Positions 1 through 4,352 of a stretch of 5,643 nt of DNA are shown in pieces; position 1 is the stretch's first letter; each line of letters begins with the position of its first letter. The stretch comes from Planctomycetota bacterium (GTDB lineage Bacteria; Planctomycetota; Phycisphaerae; Sedimentisphaerales; Anaerobacaceae). The notes beneath the pieces are model-generated. The model searched no databases and was not told the DNA's origin. It was given only the letters and a program-made list of their open reading frames with translations. The DNA is taken from assembly GCA_017885385.1 (NCBI GenBank), contig JAFNGF010000335.1, positions 684-6,326 on the forward strand, given 5' to 3'. Made by a program: the position numbers and the translations under genes.

Positions 1-588
1 CAGGTTTGTCCGACCTCCGCTATCAGGCCGATCACGCTGGCGGAAAAGCTCGGCGTCAATGAATTTGCCAAGGCTGGGCCAATTAAAATGGGCACCGCCT
101 TCGTTGACCGCAGCCGCTGTCTTCCGTGGGCGATGGATAAGCCCTGCATTGTGTGTGAAGAAAATTGCCCCCTAAGTCCGAAGGCAATTTTTACACGTGA
201 AGAGTTTAGCACAGTAAGAGATGGGATTTTTACGGCAAAAGAATTTAGGGGTGATACAATAGAGACAGTTGAAAATAACTTAAAGCCGACTAAATTCGCC
301 GGCGGCGATTATTACTGCGCGGTTGAAGGCTCTGTACGCCGGAAAATCGAGGCTAACAGCGAAAACTCGCTGACAATTTCTGCTGACGAACAGTTCAGAA
401 ACCTGGCAGCTAAAAGTGGTAAGATCGAGGTTCAGGTTCGCCTTCAGCGGCCTTATGTTGATATTGAAAGATGTATCGGGTGTGGAATCTGCGAACACGA
501 ATGCCCGGTAAGTGGTAGGAAAGCAATAAGGGTTTCAGCCGAAGGCGAAACAAGAACCGCCAACAGAAGGCTGCTGCTTGAACGTTAA
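1..588 (+). CDS. NapG/MauM-like 4Fe-4S polyferredoxin, C-terminal part (5' end outside window)
   Basis: The reading frame is open from base 1 and ends at TAA 586-588, so the start lies off the left edge. It begins inside a cluster motif (QVCPT, Cys at 7-9, probably the last ligand of a CxxCxxCxxxCP set). Next comes GTAFVDRSRCL with Cys at 118, then CIVCEENCP with Cys at 145, 154 and 166. A full CIGCGICEHECP motif follows with Cys at 472, 481, 490 and 502. The order of a GTA-x-VD-x-x-x-CL segment, a CxVCxxxCP motif, a spacer and a final CxxCxxCxxxC resembles NapG/MauM ferredoxins, which carry electrons between quinol-linked membrane proteins and periplasmic enzymes. About 100 residues separate the last two motifs, longer than I recall for NapG; this stretch is AT-richer and has one extra Cys (316). 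It precedes two Tat-exported reductases by 19 nt and probably shares their mRNA. The family call is by eye; the missing N-terminus could carry a Tat signal or NapH-like membrane helices. Confidence 0.8.
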   Translation, partial: QVCPTSAIRPITLAEKLGVNEFAKAGPIKMGTAFVDRSRCLPWAMDKPCIVCEENCPLSPKAIFTREEFSTVRDGIFTAKEFRGDTIETVENNLKPTKFAGGDYYCAVEGSVRRKIEANSENSLTISADEQFRNLAAKSGKIEVQVRLQRPYVDIERCIGCGICEHECPVSGRKAIRVSAEGETRTANRRLLLER

Positions 589-607
589 TCCTGTTGGGTC
601 TAAAAAG

Positions 608-1876
608 ATGACCGAAGAACGAAGCAAAATCGGCAGGAGGAACTTTCTGAAAACGATGGGGGCAGCGGGCGTTGCCTCTATTCTTGCCTCGACTGATGCT
701 TTAAGTGCCGAAGGCCAGGCTGGCGAAGCAAAACAGCAGAAGCCTGAGTTTCCACAGGTGCCCAGGCGAAAATTAGGCAGAACAGGCGTGGAGGTTCCCT
801 GCCTGGCTCTTGGGACGATATTCGATGTGATGGAGAACCAAACCGTCTTGAGAAACGCTGTTAAGTGGGGCGTAACCTATTGGGACACGGCGCCGGATTA
901 CGCCGGGCCGAACAGTGAGCTTGGAATAGGCAAATTCATCGCCGTAAACCCGGACATTCGCAAGAAATTGTTTATCTCTACCAAAGCGTCCGACGCCGTG
1001 ACTATCGAAGATGTGGAAAAGGCTCTCCAGGCGTCCCTAAAGAGGTTGAATACCGACTATATCGACTTATATCACGTTATGGATCGCGTGGTCGGAGAGG
1101 GCTATGCAGGTCATGGACTGTCTGACCCTGGGCAGTTGACGGACGAGTTAAAAGATTGGGTCAAAAGCGCTAAGAAACGAAAGCTGATACGATTTTTCGG
1201 TTTTCCGACCCACCAAAACATCCCCGAGTGTCTTACTGCGGCTGCCAAACTCGGCTGGATCGACGTAGTAATGTTCATCTACAATTTTAGATTGATGCAG
1301 GACCCTAAAATGGCTGCCGCGATTGACGCCTGCCATAAAGCGGGCATCGCTCTTGTCGCGATGAAGACCCAGGCCCGGCGTATCATCAGCGATGAGGATA
1401 AGAAACTCACCGATCACTTTGTGCAGCGTGGTTTCACTGAGGGCCAGGCAAAGATAAAGGTGGTGCTGGAAGATAAAAGATTCAGCTCGGCTTGCGTGCG
1501 GATGGAAAACATTGCGGTCTTGACCGAAAATGTTGCTGCGGCGCTCGATAAAACCAAGCTTACGCAGGGCGATCTCAATGTTCTCAAAGAATACGCGGCG
1601 GCGACCTGCGACAGTTATTGTGCCGGGTGCTCGCAGATTTGCAGCTCGGTCTTGCCGGATGTGCTCCGCCGGGGGCGGATCAGCGATGTCATGCGATATT
1701 TGATGTACTATAACAGCTACGGCGACCAGGATAGAGCAAAGCAGCTCTTCGCTCAAATTCCCGATCAGATAAAAGGTAAACTGCTAAGCACCGATTACGG
1801 CCCGGCGGAATTCCGCTGTCCACAGCGTCTGCCGATAGGCAAACTCGTTACTGAAGCGGTTGGCAAATTGGCGTGA
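608..1876 (+). CDS. Tat-exported aldo/keto reductase with C-terminal Fe-S tail (paralog 1)
   Basis: This is a 422-residue protein. A twin-arginine motif RRNFLK (R10 R11) precedes a short Ala/Gly-rich hydrophobic stretch, predicting export in folded form. The AKR barrel starts near residue 55 (RRKLGRTGVEVPCLALGT). The tetrad is complete: D93 in WDTA, Y98, K126 in ISTK and H156 in DLYH. The tail from about residue 330 has C334-x3-C338-x2-C341-x3-C345 and a distal C404 in CPQ-x-LPI, matching the ferredoxin-like end of COG1453-type AKRs, with the second cluster reduced to one Cys. The usual PG-type cofactor motif near residue 295 is not recognisable, although E307-N308 remains. A long loop (157-172) follows the catalytic His. 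ATG 608 is chosen because the twin Arg then falls at 10-11, as in the paralog. TTG 578, overlapping the upstream gene, has a better Shine-Dalgarno (AGAAGG 565-570, 7-nt spacing) and is a real alternative. Substrate unknown. Confidence 0.88.
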   Translation: MTEERSKIGRRNFLKTMGAAGVASILASTDALSAEGQAGEAKQQKPEFPQVPRRKLGRTGVEVPCLALGTIFDVMENQTVLRNAVKWGVTYWDTAPDYAGPNSELGIGKFIAVNPDIRKKLFISTKASDAVTIEDVEKALQASLKRLNTDYIDLYHVMDRVVGEGYAGHGLSDPGQLTDELKDWVKSAKKRKLIRFFGFPTHQNIPECLTAAAKLGWIDVVMFIYNFRLMQDPKMAAAIDACHKAGIALVAMKTQARRIISDEDKKLTDHFVQRGFTEGQAKIKVVLEDKRFSSACVRMENIAVLTENVAAALDKTKLTQGDLNVLKEYAAATCDSYCAGCSQICSSVLPDVLRRGRISDVMRYLMYYNSYGDQDRAKQLFAQIPDQIKGKLLSTDYGPAEFRCPQRLPIGKLVTEAVGKLA

Positions 1877-1903
1877 TCACTATTTTTAAAACTCGGTTGT
1901 TTT

Positions 1904-1908
1904 GGGAG
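1904..1908 (+). promoter_or_regulatory. Shine-Dalgarno GGGAG for the second AKR
   Basis: GGGAG lies 9 nt before ATG 1918 and 6 nt before an in-frame GTG at 1915. It supports a start here rather than at GTG 1873, which overlaps the stop codon of the previous gene and has no such site. The 41-nt gap shows no terminator, consistent with co-transcription. Confidence 0.6.
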
Positions 1909-1917
1909 TCTAATGTG

Positions 1918-3186
1918 ATGAAAGAAGAACAAAATAGAATGGGTAGAAGGGGATTTCTGAAGACGATGGGAGCGGCAGGGTTGGGCTCTCTCATCGCCAC
2001 ATGCAAAGGCAAAGAAGCTGGACAATCAGGCGCCGGCGAGGCTGAGTCTTCACAACCAGTGGAGGCAAAGAAGTACCCGCAGGTGCCCAAACGCAAGTTC
2101 GGCAAGACCGATATTGAGGTTTCGTGCCTGGGCCTTGGCACAATGTTCAACCTTGTTGACGCCCAGATCGTTTTGCGGGGCACAATGAGCTGGGGCGTGA
2201 AATACTGGGATACTGCAAACGGATACGCAGGTGGAAACAGCGAGCTCGGTATAGGCATGTATCTGCAAAAGAACCCGGATGCTCGAAAAGAATTGTTCAT
2301 CGCCACTAAAGCATCAGGAGCCAGAAACGCCACGCAGCTGGAAGAGCGCCTTGCGACTTCTCTGAAGCGGATGAACACCAGCTACATCGACCTGTACCAT
2401 GCCCCACACGGAGCAGACGATCCTGCCCAGCTTACAAACGAGTTGAAGGAGTGGACCGAAAGCGCCAAGAAGCGGAAACTGATACGGTTTTTTGGGTTCA
2501 GCACCCACAGCAATATGGCCAAATGCCTGGCGGCTGCCGCCAAGCTCGACTGGATTGACGCTGTAATGACCAGCTACAATTTCCGCCTGATGCAGGACCA
2601 GGAGCTTATGGATGCTATCGAGGCGTGCTATAAGGCCGGCAAAGCGATTATTGCAATGAAAACCACTGGAAGGACAACTATTAAGCGATTCAAGCTGTCG
2701 ATCGAGACGGATGGCGACAAAAAGCTCGTCGCCGACTTTCGCCAGCGAGGTTTTAGCGAAGAGCAGGCGGCTTTGAAACTCGCCTTGCAGGATAAAAGGA
2801 TAAGTGCTGCCCCTGTTCAGATGGAGAACACCACCGTTTTAGCCGCTAATGTTGCCGCCGTAGTGGATAAAACCGAACTGACAGAGGCGGATAGACAGGT
2901 CTTCGAGGAATATGCCCAGGCAACGTGCAGCAGCTACTGTGCCGGCTGCGCACATATCTGCAATTCGGTTCTGCCGGATGTGCCCTGCGTCAGCGATATC
3001 ATGCGGTACTTGATGTACTACAATAGCTACGGCGATAAGGCCGGCGCCAGAGAAATGTTTGCTCAGATTCCGGGTACCGCAAGAAGCAAGCTGCTCAGCG
3101 CTGACTACGGGCTTGCCGAAGCTCAGTGTCCGCAGCATCTGCCGATAGCAAAGCTGATTTCCGAGGCGGTGGGCAAGTTAGCTTGA
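1918..3186 (+). CDS. Tat-exported aldo/keto reductase with C-terminal Fe-S tail (paralog 2)
   Basis: This is a 422-residue tandem paralog of the preceding gene, alike along nearly its whole length. The Tat motif RRGFLK is again at R10 R11. The tetrad is D98, Y103, K131 and H161. Tail cysteines are C337-x3-C341-x2-C344-x3-C348 and a distal C404 in CPQHLPI. Differences from paralog 1 are a linker 5 residues longer before the barrel, a post-His loop 10 residues shorter, about 8 extra residues after the MKT strand (nt 2656-2721), and 3 fewer residues after VLPDV. The EN pair of the cofactor region is AN here (A310 N311). The leader ends in LIATC (C29) followed by a Gly/Ser/Glu-rich linker, so lipidation at C29 is possible, but Thr at -1 is atypical for a lipobox. 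The changed loops suggest a different substrate from its neighbour. It is probably the last gene of the operon. Confidence 0.88.
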   Translation: MKEEQNRMGRRGFLKTMGAAGLGSLIATCKGKEAGQSGAGEAESSQPVEAKKYPQVPKRKFGKTDIEVSCLGLGTMFNLVDAQIVLRGTMSWGVKYWDTANGYAGGNSELGIGMYLQKNPDARKELFIATKASGARNATQLEERLATSLKRMNTSYIDLYHAPHGADDPAQLTNELKEWTESAKKRKLIRFFGFSTHSNMAKCLAAAAKLDWIDAVMTSYNFRLMQDQELMDAIEACYKAGKAIIAMKTTGRTTIKRFKLSIETDGDKKLVADFRQRGFSEEQAALKLALQDKRISAAPVQMENTTVLAANVAAVVDKTELTEADRQVFEEYAQATCSSYCAGCAHICNSVLPDVPCVSDIMRYLMYYNSYGDKAGAREMFAQIPGTARSKLLSADYGLAEAQCPQHLPIAKLISEAVGKLA

Positions 3187-3242
3187 GCGGCGCTGTGACG
3201 ACCACGGAAGTTTAGCCGCGTCCGGCACGGACGCGCTCAAGC
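3181..3242 (+). other. Branched inverted repeat around the AKR operon stop codon
   Basis: GCTTGAGCG (3181-3189) is the exact reverse complement of CGCTCAAGC (3234-3242), and the left arm includes the TGA stop at 3184-3186. Inside it lies a tight hairpin, CGCGTCCG (3217-3224) with CGGACGCG (3228-3235) and a GCA loop. The two stems overlap by 2 nt and could stack after trimming. No T-run follows, so this is not a classical intrinsic terminator; it may act in Rho-dependent termination, protect the mRNA 3' end, or be incidental. Confidence 0.45.
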
Positions 3243-3253
3243 GGCGGTTCAGG

Positions 3254-3276
3254 CGGGCGAAAAATTCGGTCGCCCG
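3254..3276 (+). other. Second GC-rich hairpin downstream of the AKR operon
   Basis: CGGGCGA (3254-3260) pairs exactly with TCGCCCG (3270-3276) across a 9-nt A/T-rich loop. It is followed by GCAAAACATAA rather than a T-run, on either strand. With the structure just upstream it probably marks the mRNA 3' region of the AKR genes, but a terminator cannot be claimed firmly. Confidence 0.35.
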
Positions 3277-3293
3277 GCAAAACATAAGTGCTT

Positions 3294-3305
3294 TCTTGCG
3301 CAAGA
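3294..3305. promoter_or_regulatory. 12-bp perfect palindrome TCTTGCGCAAGA, possible operator
   Basis: This is a perfect dyad with a central CG, lying 27 nt upstream of the -35 box of the promoter at 3333-3361. The position would suit an activator or repressor site. No regulator is encoded in the window, and a single 12-bp palindrome can occur by chance. Confidence 0.25.
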
Positions 3306-3332
3306 GTTAGGCTCGATATTAGCCGGTTTTTC

Positions 3333-3361
3333 TTGCCTTTGGGCAGTCCTTTTGCTACAAT
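3333..3361 (+). promoter_or_regulatory. Sigma70-like promoter of the small transcription unit
   Basis: TTGCCT (3333-3338, 4 of 6 to consensus) and TACAAT (3356-3361, 5 of 6) are separated by exactly 17 nt. The predicted transcription start is near 3368. The only thing between it and the strong terminator at 3536-3560 is a 31-codon ORF, so the predicted transcript is about 190 nt. Confidence 0.5.
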
Positions 3362-3376
3362 GGTGTCGTTATAGCA
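3353..3376. promoter_or_regulatory. Imperfect dyad overlapping the -10 and start site
   Basis: TGCTACAA (3353-3360) and TTATAGCA (3369-3376) are inverted repeats with one mismatch around an 8-bp centre. They cover the -10 box and the predicted start point, where a repressor would block transcription. The match is short and AT-containing, so this is tentative. Confidence 0.25.
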
Positions 3377-3411
3377 GGGCGGAATTTAGAAGTTGGCTGT
3401 TTCAAAAGGCG

Positions 3412-3507
3412 ATGAAAAGTTTTTACTATAAAATCTGGATTCCCTTTACATTTACGAAAAAGCGGATTCTGATTCTGGCAATCGCCAGCTACATCGCTCT
3501 GTGCTGA
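3412..3507 (+). CDS. Hypothetical 31-residue hydrophobic peptide
   Basis: ATG 3412 to TGA 3505-3507 encodes a 31-residue peptide, not a family I recognise. The first half is aromatic and basic (MKSFYYKIWIPF), then TKKR, then a hydrophobic end (ILILAIASYIALC), which fits a small membrane-associated peptide. It lies between a sigma70-like promoter about 50 nt upstream and an intrinsic terminator 28 nt downstream, so it looks like a free-standing unit rather than a fragment of a neighbour. Against it, the only Shine-Dalgarno-like sequence is AAAAGG (3404-3409), just 2 nt from the ATG, which is very close. The alternative is a non-coding RNA of about 190 nt in which the ORF is incidental. No other standard start codon lies in frame downstream of the predicted transcription start. 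Confidence 0.4.
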   Translation: MKSFYYKIWIPFTFTKKRILILAIASYIALC

Positions 3508-3535
3508 GAAATATCACGCCTTGTTGGGCTTCTTG

Positions 3536-3560
3536 ACCGCCCGGTTGTGGGCGGTTTTTT
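3536..3560 (+). terminator. Intrinsic (Rho-independent) terminator
   Basis: ACCGCCC (3536-3542) pairs perfectly with GGGCGGT (3549-3555) across a 6-nt loop, followed by a run of T ending at 3560. The T-run is on the + strand side only, so it ends + strand transcription, either of the small unit starting near 3368 or of read-through from the AKR operon. Confidence 0.85.
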
Positions 3561-3584
3561 ATGCGCCGCACGCTGGCTAAAAGT

Positions 3585-3613
3585 TTGACACGCTCAGAAC
3601 TCTAAATTAAGCT
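3585..3613 (+). promoter_or_regulatory. Candidate promoter for the membrane hydrolase gene
   Basis: A perfect TTGACA (3585-3590) lies just after the terminator. At 17-nt spacing the -10 is TAAGCT (3608-3613), a weak 3 of 6. A better-looking TAAATT (3603-3608) is too close (12 nt). The location between a terminator and a gene start 47 nt further on supports a promoter, but the -10 is poor. Confidence 0.4.
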
Positions 3614-3659
3614 GCCCCCACGATCTCTGACTGGCGTTGTTTGCACAACTGAGCCTCGA

Positions 3660-4184
3660 ATGCCTTTTACGCCGTTTCATTTTGGGCCCAGCGGATTTGT
3701 TGGGCTGGTATTCAGAAGGTGGATTGATGTCCCAGTATTTCTGCTGGCGAATGTGGTTATCGATTTTGAGCCGGGAATTATTTTGCTGTTTGGCCTGGAT
3801 TATCCCGCACACGGGCTCTGTCACACGTTTCTAATTGGCACGGGCGTTGGGCTGGTATGGGCATTTTGCGCGTATTGGGGCAGGGGATTAATAGGGCGAC
3901 TGATGTGGCTTTTTGCCCTTTCGTACCAGGCGAGTCTGCGCATGATGCTTTTGTCTTCCGTGCTGGGCGTTTGGCTGCACATTCTGCTCGACAGCTTTTG
4001 CTGGCCGGATGTGCAACCGTTTTGGCCGCTGCACGCAAATCCGTTTCTCAGCCTGACGACAATCAGAACAATTTATCTGCTGTGCACAATTTCATTTGTC
4101 CCAGCCATCGCTGTGTACATATACGCCGTGCTGTCCGGGTCCCGAAAGCGTGAGCGGATGAGGAGTACTCGGACACTATCGTGA
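3660..4184 (+). CDS. YdjM-like integral membrane metal-dependent hydrolase family protein
   Basis: This 174-residue hydrophobic protein opens with MPFTPFHFGPSGF, the characteristic start of small membrane proteins often annotated as metal-dependent hydrolases (YdjM/LexA-binding inner-membrane type, PF04307), which fixes the start codon. Polar residues conserved in this type of protein can be seen: H7, then N31, D35 and E37 in ANVVIDFEP, H51 and H55 in PAHGLCHTF, and H107 and D111 in WLHILLDS with D117 after. These could form a metal site at the membrane. About four hydrophobic segments are visible (roughly 24-46, 56-73, 95-111 and 134-158), with a basic C-terminal tail (SRKRERMR). The Shine-Dalgarno is weak (GAG 3651-3653). 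It appears to be a single-gene unit between the terminator at 3536-3560 and the promoter at 4231-4258. The true substrate of the family is not known, so hydrolase is only a family label. Confidence 0.8.
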   Translation: MPFTPFHFGPSGFVGLVFRRWIDVPVFLLANVVIDFEPGIILLFGLDYPAHGLCHTFLIGTGVGLVWAFCAYWGRGLIGRLMWLFALSYQASLRMMLLSSVLGVWLHILLDSFCWPDVQPFWPLHANPFLSLTTIRTIYLLCTISFVPAIAVYIYAVLSGSRKRERMRSTRTLS

Positions 4185-4230
4185 TATGGGTCTTGGCTGT
4201 TGCTCCTACCGTTGCTGGGCTGAATCTTCC

Positions 4231-4258
4231 TTGTTTTCCGCCACTTTTTGTTTATAAT
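4231..4258 (+). promoter_or_regulatory. Sigma70-like promoter for the glycoside hydrolase
   Basis: TTGTTT (4231-4236) and a perfect TATAAT (4253-4258) are spaced by 16 nt. The predicted start is near 4265, with a 12-bp palindrome immediately after it. Nothing resembling an intrinsic terminator is seen between the upstream gene end (4184) and this promoter. Confidence 0.55.
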
Positions 4259-4273
4259 CTTGCCTCTGAGATG

Positions 4274-4285
4274 TGTGCCGGCACA
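4274..4285. promoter_or_regulatory. 12-bp perfect palindrome TGTGCCGGCACA, candidate operator
   Basis: This perfect dyad with a central CG sits at about +9 to +20 from the predicted start of the glycosidase transcript, where a bound repressor would stop initiation. LacI/GalR-family operators are palindromes with a central CG and commonly govern sugar genes, so a LacI-type repressor is a reasonable guess. No regulator gene is in the window. Confidence 0.45.
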
Positions 4286-4339
4286 GATATATGTATGGAT
4301 GAACAGAATGCAGAACAAGTTAGACTCTCAAATCGCGGC

Positions 4340-4344
4340 GGGAG
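4340..4344 (+). promoter_or_regulatory. Shine-Dalgarno GGGAG deciding the glycosidase start
   Basis: GGGAG lies 8 nt before GTG 4353, the best ribosome site among the three in-frame candidates. ATG 4299 has none. ATG 4386 has GGAGGAA at 4366-4372, but 13 nt away, which is long. Confidence 0.45.
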
Positions 4345-4352
4345 CTGACGGC

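Noticed and set aside
1148..1756. Minus-strand ORF of 202 codons
   Set aside because: It lies wholly inside the first AKR, whose frame carries conserved family motifs across the same bases. The product has no recognisable motif.
1848..2378. Minus-strand ORF of 176 codons
   Set aside because: It runs opposite to the end of the first AKR and the start of the second, and is a by-product of their codon composition.
608..3186. Repeat or mobile-element origin of the two similar AKR genes
   Set aside because: The similarity is that of old gene paralogs with many silent and replacement changes. No flanking inverted repeats, target duplications or transposase are visible.
3217..3276. Intrinsic terminator for the AKR operon
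   Set aside because: Both hairpins here are strong but neither is followed by a T-run on either strand, so they are listed only as structures.
3594..3824. Minus-strand ORF of 76 codons over the start of the membrane protein gene
   Set aside because: No ribosome site or recognisable sequence, and it overlaps a well-supported gene and its upstream promoter candidate.
3857..4153. Plus-strand ORF of 98 codons inside the membrane protein gene
   Set aside because: The overlapping frame from 3660 has the family N-terminus, membrane segments and conserved His/Asp residues; this one has none.
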